Below are positions 17,069 through 25,738 of a DNA stretch of 64,000 nucleotides, one piece after another. The DNA is taken from positions 1 through 64,000 of the forward strand of contig NZ_JAYGIN010000002.1 in assembly GCF_034931005.1 (NCBI RefSeq), in the 5' to 3' direction. The notes beneath the pieces are model-generated. The model was given only the letters and a program-made list of their open reading frames with translations. It had not been told where the DNA came from and made no database searches. Each line of letters opens with the position of its first letter. The first letter of the stretch is position 1. The translations under genes were made by a program, and so were the position numbers. Source of the stretch: Arcicella sp034931005 (GTDB lineage: Bacteria > Bacteroidota > Bacteroidia > Cytophagales > Spirosomataceae).

Positions 17069-17482
17069 TTAGAAAATTGAAATATACTCACTCTCTAAAC
17101 GTCTCATTTCTGCTTTGTCTTCTGGAGTGTGGTCATCATAACCGCATAAATGTAATAATCCATGAACAATAACACGCTTTAACTCATCTTCAAAAACAGT
17201 ATTTAAAGTCTGTGAGTTCTCTTTTACTCTTTCAATACTAACAAATATGTCTCCTTCAATAACATCATCATCTTCTGAATTGTCGAAAGTAATAATATCA
17301 GTGTAAGTATCATGTTCAAGATATTCAACATTAATTTTGTGGAGATACTCATCAGAGCAGAATATATAGTTTAGGTTTTTGACCTTAAAGCCCTCTTTAT
17401 CAGCTATTTTTTTTAACCACGCCTTAAAAAGATTCTTGCCTTGAAATTTAAAATTAATATCTTCGTTGAAAAAAATAATCAT
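17069..17482 (-). CDS. ybeY: Endoribonuclease YbeY (rRNA maturation factor)
   Basis: A 137-residue zinc-dependent RNase involved in 16S rRNA 3'-end maturation and ribosome quality control. The metal motif HGLLHLCGYDDH (about 111-122) has the three histidines, and YLEHDTYTDIITFD (about 52-65) is the usual conserved strand. The length is normal for Bacteroidota. It is the most upstream gene of the ybeY-HNH-mnmG run; the parS-like pair lies just downstream of its stop. Confidence 0.95.
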   Translation of the reverse strand: MIIFFNEDINFKFQGKNLFKAWLKKIADKEGFKVKNLNYIFCSDEYLHKINVEYLEHDTYTDIITFDNSEDDDVIEGDIFVSIERVKENSQTLNTVFEDELKRVIVHGLLHLCGYDDHTPEDKAEMRRLESEYISIF

Positions 17483-17588
17483 TTGGTATCGTTATTGGTG
17501 AATAAATTAAAACAATACAAAGATACAACACAAAAGATTAGTAAGTGAAAATCAAGAGTTTAGTAGATTAAAATTAACTAAATAAGAA

Positions 17589-18875
17589 ATGAAAGTAAAA
17601 AGACCACTCAAATATGTAATAGGTTTATTTATAGGAATTATGTTATTGGGGAACTTCGCTACATTAAGTCAACAAAGAGATGGATTGAGACAAAAGGGCG
17701 ATAGATATGAAAATACGGGTATTCCAAATAATTGTGATGATAAAATTTATGGGGTAACCCTAAATGGAAATGTCATAGAAATAGAAAATATAGAAGGTAA
17801 TAGCAAGGTAATGAAGCAATTAGGGATTGTTTTTCCTTTTAAATGTAATGCTTTGGCGAAAGGTGTGAATAATAAAATTTATGGAGTAAAAGCCGATGAA
17901 CAATCAAAAACACCTATTTATGAGTATAATCCAAAGGCTGCTCAAGGGAATGTATCAAAATGGGTTTTACCATCGCATAATGATGGTGGATGGATTTCTG
18001 GAGCAGTTGATTCGAAAGGAAAGTTGTATTTTATTACGACTACGATGGAAAACTTAGTGAGAGTTGATATTAGAAAAGGAGAACCTGATGTAATGTGGTC
18101 GGATAATATGAGTGTAAGTGGGTGGAAAAAAGATAATTGCTCAGCAGGTTGTAATTTCTTTATCAATCAAAAAGATGAATTGGTTGTGAAAGAAAATAAA
18201 GGCAATAATTTGTGGTATATCCCTTTGAATGAGCGATTTACGGTTTCTAAAAGTGAAATTATTAATTCTGCAACTGAGATTAACCCATCTAATGATATTT
18301 TAGAATATTATAATACAAATGGAAACTTAATGACTTTATTATTACGAAGGGATGGAATATCATATTACTCAAATAAAAAAGCGGATACCTTTAGCTTAAT
18401 AAAAATAGATACGTTGAAAATGGGAATATTAACTGATTTAGCAGGGTGTAATAATTTTATTAAGAAAGAAGAAAAAGTAGTAGAAGAAGATAAGGATGAA
18501 TTAATTACTGCCAGTACAAATGTGAATGAAAGTATTAGATTGAAAAATATACTTTTTCAGTTAGGAGAATCGGAATTAATGCCTGAATCATTTTCTGAAC
18601 TTAATAGATTAGTAAAACAGCTTAAAAAATATCCACAGGTCGAAATTTTATTGGAAGGACATACGGATATAACAGGCGATGCCGTCGAGAATATAAAGCT
18701 GTCATTGGAAAGAGTTAATTCATGCAAGAAATACCTTGTAAATAAGGGCATAGAGAGCCGAAGAATACAAACGAAAGGGTTAGGTAGTGCAAAGCCATTG
18801 AAACGCACAGGAAGCGAGAAAGAACGTGAAATAAACCGCCGTGTTGAGTTTAAAGTGATTAAAGGAATTGGTTAA
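17589..18875 (+). CDS. OmpA-family peptidoglycan-associated protein with beta-propeller-like N-terminus
   Basis: A 428-residue exported protein with an N-terminal hydrophobic segment (YVIGLFIGIMLLGNFATLS). Residues about 50-300 contain repeated beta-rich elements (KIYGVTLNGNVIEIENI, KIYGVKADEQ, GKLYFITTTMENLVRVDI) that suggest a propeller. The C-terminus (about 320-425) is a clear OmpA domain: EILLEGHTDITGD, LSLERVNSCKKYLVNKGI, RRIQTKGLGSAKPL and the NRRVEF end. It probably tethers the outer envelope to peptidoglycan. It is divergent from ybeY and monocistronic with a strong terminator. Confidence 0.85.
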   Translation: MKVKRPLKYVIGLFIGIMLLGNFATLSQQRDGLRQKGDRYENTGIPNNCDDKIYGVTLNGNVIEIENIEGNSKVMKQLGIVFPFKCNALAKGVNNKIYGVKADEQSKTPIYEYNPKAAQGNVSKWVLPSHNDGGWISGAVDSKGKLYFITTTMENLVRVDIRKGEPDVMWSDNMSVSGWKKDNCSAGCNFFINQKDELVVKENKGNNLWYIPLNERFTVSKSEIINSATEINPSNDILEYYNTNGNLMTLLLRRDGISYYSNKKADTFSLIKIDTLKMGILTDLAGCNNFIKKEEKVVEEDKDELITASTNVNESIRLKNILFQLGESELMPESFSELNRLVKQLKKYPQVEILLEGHTDITGDAVENIKLSLERVNSCKKYLVNKGIESRRIQTKGLGSAKPLKRTGSEKEREINRRVEFKVIKGIG

Positions 18876-18883
18876 CTATAATA

Positions 18884-18928
18884 GTAAAGAAAAAGCCTCA
18901 GAATCTATTTCTGAGGCTTTTTCTTTAC
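18884..18928. terminator. Bidirectional terminator OmpA gene / DUF4175 gene
   Basis: A perfect 20-bp stem: arms 18884-18903 and 18909-18928, with a 5-nt loop. It is A-rich at its left end and T-rich at its right. The right arm just touches the stop codon of the convergent DUF4175 gene. Confidence 0.9.
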
Positions 18929-21900
18929 TAATTAATCTGCTTAAAGTAATTATCAACTTGACGCTTGTAATAAGGGTTTAAATTTGGTGGAACAGTTCTT
19001 AGTAATTCCGTTTGCTTTTGTTTATCCTTGACATATTGTTGAAACTGAGGTGGTGCTTTACGTTCAAAAGTCTGGCGTGCAGTTTCTGCTTTGCGTTTTT
19101 GGTCTTCCTCTTGTTCTTTCATTGCCTTTTCAGATTCTAAAAGTCGAGTTAAAAGCTCCTGTTGGCGTTTAATGAGGTTTTGGTCGAGACGTTTATTCAC
19201 TAAATCCGTTTCCGTTTCTTCCATTTTCTTCATCATATCCTTGATTTCATCTCCAAGTTTTCTTCCTTTTTCAGTTCCTTTACTACTATCTAAAAATTGT
19301 TGGAGCATTTTTCTGAGTTGAGATTGTTCACGAGCCATCTTTGCCAATTGCTCAGAAACGCCCCCCTGCCCTTTTGAACCCTTTTGCATGGATTGTTGCA
19401 TTTGCTGATTCAATTCTTTTTGAGTATCCCCCATGCTTTTCTGTTTTCCTTTGCTTTTTCCTTTACCACTTCCAGAACCTTGCATCATCATTTGCTGATT
19501 TTGTTGCATTTGTTTCAATACATCGGATAATAAAAGAGCTAAATTATTCATTGAAGTCATCGCAAACTGTTGCTTGGCGGTTGTCATTGATAATTTGCGT
19601 TCTTTAATCAATTTAACGGCATCACCCATGTAACCTTTCATGTTGTTCATTTCACGAGTAACGAAGGTTTCAATCTGTAAAACACGTTTAGAGAGCGTAT
19701 AAAGACTGTCTTCAATTACTTTGGCATCATCTTGCAACTTGATTTGGTCTTGCGATAATTTAACAAATCGTGGGTCTGATGGATTTATACCTCTAAAATC
19801 TTTCATTAGCTTTTCTTGGTCGAATGAAAGCGTTACCAAATTGTCGAGAATATCTCTTAAGTCATCCATATTCTCTTCGTTTTGCTTCATTTCTTGCTGT
19901 TGTTTAGCCTGAGCTAACTTTTGAGCAAGGTTTCGCATTTTACGAGCGGCACGTTTTTGTTTTTCAGCGGCACTTTTATTGTCGCCTTTATCCATTTGCT
20001 TTTCAGAATCCTTTTGGTCGTCAGAAATATCGTCTTGCTGTTCTTTATCCATGTCCATCTTCTCCGAATTCTTCATTTCCTCATTCATTTTTTCAGCTTC
20101 CTTCAAATCCTTCTTGATGTCCTCAAATTCTTTACTTAGCTTTTCTTGTTCTTTTTTAGCCGCATCGGTTTCTTTTTGTTTTTCTGGTGAATTATCAGCT
20201 TTCTTTTCAAGTTCTTCATTCTTTTCGGCTAATTTCTCTTCCTTTTCTGCCTGATTTTCAAGGTCTTTCACTGCTTTATCCATTTTCTGGTCAAGTTGAA
20301 GTTTCTTGAAAAGGTCTTTCATTCGCTCTAATTCTTTCTCTGCATTACGTTCTTTATTTTTAAGACGCTCCATTTGCTCCAACATTTTATTGTCTTCTGG
20401 ATTTTGTTCGAGCATTTTCTTTAACTCTTCGTACATTTTCTGAGTTTCAGGATCCATCAATTCATTCATCATTTTCTGCAATGCTTCCATTTTCTGCTGA
20501 TTTTCAGGCTTTTGCTCATTAAAGCGTTGTTGTTTCTCATTCAGATTTTGGTTTTGTTCCTGCAAATTCTTGATTTCGTTCATCAACTCTTCTTTTTTCT
20601 TGATGAGTTCTTCGGCTAACTTTTTATCTTGAAAATCAAGTTCTTTCTTATTTTTCAAACGATTTTCTAAAGCCGCAATTTCTTTACGTAATTTTTGTGC
20701 CTTATCGAGTGTTTTCTCTAATTGTGCTTCTGTTTTGTCGATAGAATTATCAATTTCTTTATCAATTGAATTTTTATCAGGAACGGCATAATTCATTACC
20801 TGCGAGCGAGTTGACTTTGCTCCATTCACGCCATCATTATCCCAAACTTGAATGAAATACTCCAATTTATCGGCTGGACTTAATTTTAAACTGTCCAAAT
20901 TCCATTGTTTGTAAAAACTTTGAATCGTTTGATTAGTGTTAATTGGTAAATTGAGACTGGCGTAATTCTGCGTAGAAGGTTTTCCATCACGAAGCACTTT
21001 GTAGAAAATAGCTAATTTACTAATTCCATAATCGTCAGCGATATTTCCGCCCAAAACCATAAAATTATAAAGTGTTGAATCTTTATATTGTTCCAAACTC
21101 AACTGTGGATATTTATCAGGAACAACATTCAAGAAAAAGCTAATTCCCTCAGCATGAGAAGCATACTGATTTTTCAAATACACTTTGTAAGTTCCAGAAA
21201 CTTTAACTCGTTTAGATAAATCGAACCCACCACCTAAAAGTTTTTTCTCTGCATAATAACGTTTTCCGTCTCCTTCAAAAACCATCAAAATCGAATCGGT
21301 ATCAGTAACATTAAAATCCCATTCGATGTGAGTACCTTCTGGAACGGTCAAATTACCAACGTTTTTCATGGATTCGTTGGGTTTGTTGAGATAGGAAGGG
21401 TAAGAAAGATTAACATCAAAAAAGGCTAAACTTGGGCGATTCACGATTTCAACATCATATTCGCCTGATTTAAAGCCTGCTGCCTCAAATTTGAAATCAA
21501 AACTTTGTTGAACTTTTGAAAAAGTGTAAGTATAATGACGCTTATCAACCGTTTCCATTTTGAGTTTACGGTCGTTGTGCATCAGATAAACCGATTCTGG
21601 AATTGTATTGCCTTGAAGCGATAAGTTTACGGTAAAGTCTTCATTCTTAAAGGCTTGCATTTTTTTATTCTCTAAAACGAATGAAAAAGGAGCTTCTTCT
21701 TGGTACTCATTTTTGAAGTTTACGATACGTTCGGTGCTTTTTGAGAAGAATGCAGGATATAACATCAAAATCAAAGCAATTGCACCTGCAGGAAGAGCTG
21801 CAAATTTGAGGTATTTACGGTTTTCATTGATTTTGATGGCATCGGCAAATTTTAAATATCCCAATTGTTCCGACTTCTGTTTGATGGAAGCCAAAAGCAA

Positions 21901-22278
21901 TTCATTTTGATTGCGGTCGAGTGTTTTGGTTAATTGGAGAGTGTTCACCAACTTATCTCCTATTTCAGGAAAAAACTTTCCAATTTGGTCGGCAGCTAAT
22001 TCGTTGGATAAAGGTTTTCGTTCACCATATAAGAACATCAAAGGTTTAACAACCCAAAAAATGAGGGAAACCAAGAAAGCACCCAAGAACGAAAAGAAGA
22101 GAATCGTTCTAAAAGTAGTGCCAAAATGTCCAAAGTATTCGAGGGTATTAAAAACCAAAAAAGCGGACAGGATAACCGCCGCTGAAAAAATAGAACCTTT
22201 AATGAGCCTATTGAGATAATATTTTCGTTTGTATTCCTCAATACGCATCAAGAGCGTAGCAATGGGTGAAGTTGTCAT
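18928..22278 (-). CDS. DUF4175 family large coiled-coil membrane protein
   Basis: A 1116-residue protein with N-terminal hydrophobic helices (about 27-47, 57-78 and another near 152-172). A beta-rich periplasmic-type part follows (about 180-500). The rest is a very long charged coiled coil (about 530-830) of K/E/Q repeats, with a QQQNQQMMMQGSGSGKGKSKGK low-complexity segment. The C-terminus carries further helices and KAPPQFQQYVKDKQ. This is the typical DUF4175 layout in Bacteroidota; its function is unknown. Some relatives sit near MoxR/vWA operons, but not here. Confidence 0.85.
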   Translation of the reverse strand: MTTSPIATLLMRIEEYKRKYYLNRLIKGSIFSAAVILSAFLVFNTLEYFGHFGTTFRTILFFSFLGAFLVSLIFWVVKPLMFLYGERKPLSNELAADQIGKFFPEIGDKLVNTLQLTKTLDRNQNELLLASIKQKSEQLGYLKFADAIKINENRKYLKFAALPAGAIALILMLYPAFFSKSTERIVNFKNEYQEEAPFSFVLENKKMQAFKNEDFTVNLSLQGNTIPESVYLMHNDRKLKMETVDKRHYTYTFSKVQQSFDFKFEAAGFKSGEYDVEIVNRPSLAFFDVNLSYPSYLNKPNESMKNVGNLTVPEGTHIEWDFNVTDTDSILMVFEGDGKRYYAEKKLLGGGFDLSKRVKVSGTYKVYLKNQYASHAEGISFFLNVVPDKYPQLSLEQYKDSTLYNFMVLGGNIADDYGISKLAIFYKVLRDGKPSTQNYASLNLPINTNQTIQSFYKQWNLDSLKLSPADKLEYFIQVWDNDGVNGAKSTRSQVMNYAVPDKNSIDKEIDNSIDKTEAQLEKTLDKAQKLRKEIAALENRLKNKKELDFQDKKLAEELIKKKEELMNEIKNLQEQNQNLNEKQQRFNEQKPENQQKMEALQKMMNELMDPETQKMYEELKKMLEQNPEDNKMLEQMERLKNKERNAEKELERMKDLFKKLQLDQKMDKAVKDLENQAEKEEKLAEKNEELEKKADNSPEKQKETDAAKKEQEKLSKEFEDIKKDLKEAEKMNEEMKNSEKMDMDKEQQDDISDDQKDSEKQMDKGDNKSAAEKQKRAARKMRNLAQKLAQAKQQQEMKQNEENMDDLRDILDNLVTLSFDQEKLMKDFRGINPSDPRFVKLSQDQIKLQDDAKVIEDSLYTLSKRVLQIETFVTREMNNMKGYMGDAVKLIKERKLSMTTAKQQFAMTSMNNLALLLSDVLKQMQQNQQMMMQGSGSGKGKSKGKQKSMGDTQKELNQQMQQSMQKGSKGQGGVSEQLAKMAREQSQLRKMLQQFLDSSKGTEKGRKLGDEIKDMMKKMEETETDLVNKRLDQNLIKRQQELLTRLLESEKAMKEQEEDQKRKAETARQTFERKAPPQFQQYVKDKQKQTELLRTVPPNLNPYYKRQVDNYFKQIN

Positions 22279-22315
22279 AGTTATCTAAAATTTAAACTTT
22301 CAATTTAGACGGTTC

Positions 22316-22915
22316 TTAAATTGAAAAAATGTCTTCCATTATTATTTCTAAATCTGGAAAAATATTGACCTTGATAGTTGGTGTTTCGGCGTTTGGCTCG
22401 AAACTTCCAATCAATTCATAGATACCTTTATCATTCAAAAGGTGTACCATAATGAATCTTTCTTTCGGAAAAACTATCCAATATTCACGAACTCCTGAAC
22501 TTTCGTATAAATCTAACTTTTCGTTGAGGTCTTTTTTAGCGGTTGAAGGTGATATAATTTCAACAATCATATCTGGAGCTCCCATACAACCTCTATCATC
22601 CAACTTTTTAGGGTCACAAATAACACAAATATCAGGTTGAACAACCGTATAAATGGCATCTTCTCCTTCTTCGCCATTCATGGGTATTCTTACATCAAAA
22701 GGAGCAGAATAAACCTTGCATGATTTTCTTCTTAGATAATGGTCAATATCTGAGGTAATTCTGACAGATATTTGCTGATGATAACGTAGTGGAGCGGGAG
22801 ACATTTTATAGATTTTCCCTTTAATTATTTCCACAAAATCTTGAAACTTCCACGTTAGATAATCAGCGTAAGAATATTTCCTATTTAAGTCTAATTCGTC
22901 AATATTTGTTATCAT
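22316..22915 (-). CDS. Uma2 family (DUF820) putative endonuclease
   Basis: 199 residues from MITNIDELDLNRKYSY. An ATG at 22951 adds 12 residues (MCLSGKIKSTNT) lying over a repeat and is not favoured. The PD-(D/E)xK-like core is recognisable: VQPDICVIC, then MIVEIISPSTAKKDLNEK, LYESSGVREYWIVFP. Uma2 proteins are abundant and often multicopy in cyanobacteria and Bacteroidota; a nuclease role is predicted from fold, and the physiology is unknown. Upstream lies an inverted pair of GCCAC-type repeats. Confidence 0.85.
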   Translation of the reverse strand: MITNIDELDLNRKYSYADYLTWKFQDFVEIIKGKIYKMSPAPLRYHQQISVRITSDIDHYLRRKSCKVYSAPFDVRIPMNGEEGEDAIYTVVQPDICVICDPKKLDDRGCMGAPDMIVEIISPSTAKKDLNEKLDLYESSGVREYWIVFPKERFIMVHLLNDKGIYELIGSFEPNAETPTIKVNIFPDLEIIMEDIFSI

Positions 22916-22936
22916 GGTATTAGTTGATTTTATTTT

Positions 22937-23070
22937 GCCACTAAGGCACAAAGACTCTAATATTTAAAAATTTGCGACTTAGTGGCTAATTAATCAAAAT
23001 CAAAAAATCGTTTTGTGTTGCCAGAAAAGCCACTAATATTTAAAACTTTGTGTCTTAGTGCCTTCGTGGC
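22937..23070. repeat. Inverted pair of GCCAC(G/T)AAGGCAC repeats
   Basis: GCCACTAAGGCACAAAGAC begins at 22937. A reverse-complement relative ending GTCTTAGTGCCTTCGTGGC closes at 23070, so the two halves can pair. The same motif forms the tandem array at 44953-45200. It is a dispersed palindromic repeat of this genome, with no gene inside. Confidence 0.65.
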
Positions 23071-23077
23071 AATCCAA

Positions 23078-23839
23078 TCAATTTATCTCCAATAAAACTG
23101 GACAATGGTCAGAGTGTTTTGCTTCAGAAAGTATTGCCGAACGAACCAAACGTTCCCGCATAGGTTCTGTTGCACAATGATAGTCAATCCGCCAACCTAA
23201 ATTTTTTGTCCTTGCTCCTGCCCGATAACTCCACCAAGTATAATGATGAGGTTCTTGATTGAAATGACGGAAAGTATCAATAAAGCCGTTCTCCAAAAAA
23301 CTGCCAACCCAAGCTCTTTCTTCTGGTAAAAATCCAGAACTATTGGCATTTGATTTTGGATTATGAATGTCAATCGGATGATGGCAAATATTATAGTCTC
23401 CCGAAATAATCAAATTGGGAACGGTCTTTTTCAATTCATAAATATAATCATGAAAATCAGTAAGCCATTGCATCTTGAAACCTTGACGTTCATCTCCACT
23501 CGACCCCGAAGGCATATACACAGACATTAACGAAAAATCTTCGAAATCGGTACGTAACACTCTACCCTCTCGGTCGTAAATTTCTATTCCACAACCGTGA
23601 ACTATATTTTTAGGTGTAACCTTTGTGAGAATAGCCACGCCAGAATATCCTTTCTTTTCCGCATGATGCCAATAAACCTGATAGCCCATTTCTTCAAAAA
23701 TCGCTTTATCAATTTGATGTTCTTCGGCTTTTACTTCTTGAAGACAAATCATATCAGCGTCAGTAGCTTTTAACCAATCTGCAAATCCTTTAGACATTGC
23801 CGAACGAATACCGTTGACATTATAAGTTAAAATTTTCAT
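23078..23839 (-). CDS. xth: Exodeoxyribonuclease III (AP endonuclease)
   Basis: A 253-residue Mg2+-dependent EEP nuclease that cleaves at abasic sites and has 3'-5' exonuclease activity in base-excision repair. Catalytic motifs: LQEVKAEEHQ (Glu, about 34), SGDYNICHHPIDIHNPKSN (Asp/Asn, about 148-166), WRIDYH (about 222) and the C-terminal HSDHCPV (about 243-249). The length is standard. It is probably expressed alone or with the small gene just upstream. Confidence 0.95.
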   Translation of the reverse strand: MKILTYNVNGIRSAMSKGFADWLKATDADMICLQEVKAEEHQIDKAIFEEMGYQVYWHHAEKKGYSGVAILTKVTPKNIVHGCGIEIYDREGRVLRTDFEDFSLMSVYMPSGSSGDERQGFKMQWLTDFHDYIYELKKTVPNLIISGDYNICHHPIDIHNPKSNANSSGFLPEERAWVGSFLENGFIDTFRHFNQEPHHYTWWSYRAGARTKNLGWRIDYHCATEPMRERLVRSAILSEAKHSDHCPVLLEIN

Positions 23840-23897
23840 GAATTAGAACAGGGTTAACCTGTTAGATTATTTGATAGTTTAGAAACTGTTCTACCAA

Positions 23898-24239
23898 TTA
23901 AACAAATACTTCTTTCTCAAAATATTCAATAACGTGAGCTTTCATTAGTTTTTCTTGCTCAACAATATTGACAAAAGGTAATTGTTGAACCAATTTCCAA
24001 TGAGGCCAACCATCTTGGTCGATGCCTTCGAGTTCATAAATTCCGCTAAAACTTAATGCTTTGCAAATAGCAATGTGCATCAAATCTTGTTTTTGTTCTT
24101 TGGTGAAAAATTGATGCCCTTTGCCCAATTCTTGCACGCCCATAAGGAAAAGAACCGAATCTAAATCGGCGGGACGTTTACCCAACGATAGCTCTAATTT
24201 ATCTAATAATGATTCCCATTCGAGGGATAAATTTTCCAT
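23898..24239 (-). CDS. Conserved hypothetical protein
   Basis: A 113-residue cytosolic-looking protein with no signal peptide: MENLSLEWESLLDKLELSLGK, then RPADLDSVLFLMGVQELGKG and a DGWPHWKLV segment. Its composition is normal for the genome and it is spaced like a member of an xth-adjacent unit. The style is that of a conserved Bacteroidota protein, but I do not recognise a named domain and assign no function. Confidence 0.7.
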   Translation of the reverse strand: MENLSLEWESLLDKLELSLGKRPADLDSVLFLMGVQELGKGHQFFTKEQKQDLMHIAICKALSFSGIYELEGIDQDGWPHWKLVQQLPFVNIVEQEKLMKAHVIEYFEKEVFV

Positions 24240-24323
24240 GTAAGTTTTAATTATAAATGAAAGATTGAAAGAATTATGAAAATGAATTTTATTTCAGAAT
24301 CACTCAATCCATCATTCGCTCAA

Positions 24324-24665
24324 TCACTCATTGATTAATGCTTCCCAATATTCAGTAGCACGGCGTAAATGTGGGATTACAATTGTTCCGCCAATTAAAG
24401 TTGCCACAGAAAAAATCTCTTGAATTTCTTCCGACTTTACGCCTAATTCATGGCACTTGCCTAAGTGATATTTTACGCAATCATCGCAACGCAAAACCAT
24501 CGAACACGCCAGTCCCATCATCTCTTTTGTCTTCTCTGACAAGGCTCCTTCAGCGTAAGTATTTGTGTCAAGATTGAAAATTCTTTTAATAACTTTATTA
24601 TCCGAAGCCATGATTTTCTCATTCATTTTGCCACGATAATCGTTAAATTCAGTAACTAAACTCAT
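24324..24665 (-). CDS. Carboxymuconolactone decarboxylase (AhpD-like) family protein
   Basis: A 113-residue all-helical protein with the CMD/AhpD redox motif CDDC followed by VKYHLGKCHELGV (about 57-75) and the closing helix EIFSVATLIGGTIVIPHLRRA. CxxC with a nearby His is the AhpD-type thiol centre, so it may act as a small peroxidase or reductase rather than as a true decarboxylase. It is monocistronic in appearance. The MITE copy 1 insertion lies just upstream. Confidence 0.85.
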   Translation of the reverse strand: MSLVTEFNDYRGKMNEKIMASDNKVIKRIFNLDTNTYAEGALSEKTKEMMGLACSMVLRCDDCVKYHLGKCHELGVKSEEIQEIFSVATLIGGTIVIPHLRRATEYWEALINE

Positions 24666-24741
24666 AGATTTATTTGTTGATTTTGTGTGAGTACAAGTTG
24701 ATAAATTTTAGTATTTTTACCGATAAACGCTTTAATAAATT

Positions 24742-24900
24742 CGGAACTATCTACAATTTGTCGCAGAATAAAATTAGACCACAGATTGTACTGATTCAAC
24801 GGATTTACACGGATAAATTTAAAGAAAAATCAGTGTAAATCTGTTTTATCTGTTCTATCCGTGGTCTAATTTGTCTTGCGACAAATAGTAGATAATTCCG
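24742..24900. mobile_element. MITE-like palindromic element, copy 1 (159 bp)
   Basis: Ends are CGGAACTATCTACAATTTG... and its inverted counterpart; 24-bp terminal repeats (24742-24765 and 24877-24900) differ at two positions, and the complementarity continues inward through TTAGACCAC. It is flanked by a perfect 8-bp direct repeat AATAAATT (24734-24741 and 24901-24908). It encodes no protein. It is about 95 percent identical to the reverse complement of 48317-48466, apart from a 10-bp extra segment here and a 1-base difference in a T-run. Confidence 0.8.
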
Positions 24901-25000
24901 AATAAATTTACCAGTTTTACAAAGTTAATCAATATCACCGAAACAAATCTTTTCAAAAGGTTTTGTGAAATAAATTCTAAAAAATAAACGATATAAACCG

Positions 25001-25681
25001 ATGCTACACGCTTTCCTTGACCTCATATTTCCCCGAATCTGTGCTGGTTGCGAACAACCTTTAGAACTCAACGAAAATCAAATTTGTACCGATTGTAGGT
25101 TTGAATTGCCCAAGACTAATTCCCACATTTTACCCGACCAACAATTGGTCAATAAGTTTGCAGGAAGAGTAAATCTCAAACATACACTTTCGTATTTGAA
25201 GTTTATTAAAGGTGGAAAAGTACAAAATATGATGCATGAATTGAAGTATAAAGGTAATCAGGACGTTGGAGAGATGTTAGGTAGGTGGTATGGAGCAGAT
25301 TTACGAGAAAATGGCTTTTCCGCTGAATTTGACCTTATTCTGCCCGTTCCTTTGCATAAAAAACGATTGCTCATTCGAGGATATAATCAGTCAGATTCGT
25401 TTGCCAAAGGTTTAGCTGAAAGTCTTGGTATAGAATGGAAAAATGATATTTTGAAAAGAGGCGTTGAAACAGAAACTCAAATCAAAAAATCGAGAATTGA
25501 GCGTTATCAAAATATGCAAGATGTGTTTTTTGTGGATAAACCCGAAGGACTTTCGGAACGTAAAGTAGTGATTGTGGATGATACACTTACAACAGGTGCA
25601 ACACTCGAATCTTGTGTGATTGCATTGAACGATATGGGCGTAAAGGACATTTCAATTATTGCTATTGCAACTGCTTCGTAA
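25001..25681 (+). CDS. comF: ComF family phosphoribosyltransferase-like protein
   Basis: A 226-residue protein. The N-terminal zinc ribbon CAGC...CTDC (about 14-33) and the C-terminal PRPP-binding motif VVIVDDTLTTGATLES (about 188-203) define ComF/GntX. ComF proteins are needed late in natural transformation for handling imported single strands in several bacteria; in others the role is unproven. Together with the HhH ComEA-like protein at 3.7 kb it hints at, but does not prove, DNA uptake ability. It is monocistronic, with a strong terminator. Confidence 0.9.
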   Translation: MLHAFLDLIFPRICAGCEQPLELNENQICTDCRFELPKTNSHILPDQQLVNKFAGRVNLKHTLSYLKFIKGGKVQNMMHELKYKGNQDVGEMLGRWYGADLRENGFSAEFDLILPVPLHKKRLLIRGYNQSDSFAKGLAESLGIEWKNDILKRGVETETQIKKSRIERYQNMQDVFFVDKPEGLSERKVVIVDDTLTTGATLESCVIALNDMGVKDISIIAIATAS

Positions 25682-25683
25682 AC

Positions 25684-25727
25684 AAAAAAAAAGAGCCGTA
25701 AGAAATGAATCTTACGGCTCTTTTTCA
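25684..25727. terminator. Bidirectional terminator comF / gldJ-like gene
   Basis: AAAAAGAGCCGTAAG / CTTACGGCTCTTTTT (right arm 25711-25725), a perfect 15-bp stem with A- and T-runs. It separates two convergent genes. Confidence 0.9.
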
Positions 25728-25738
25728 AAACATAATTC

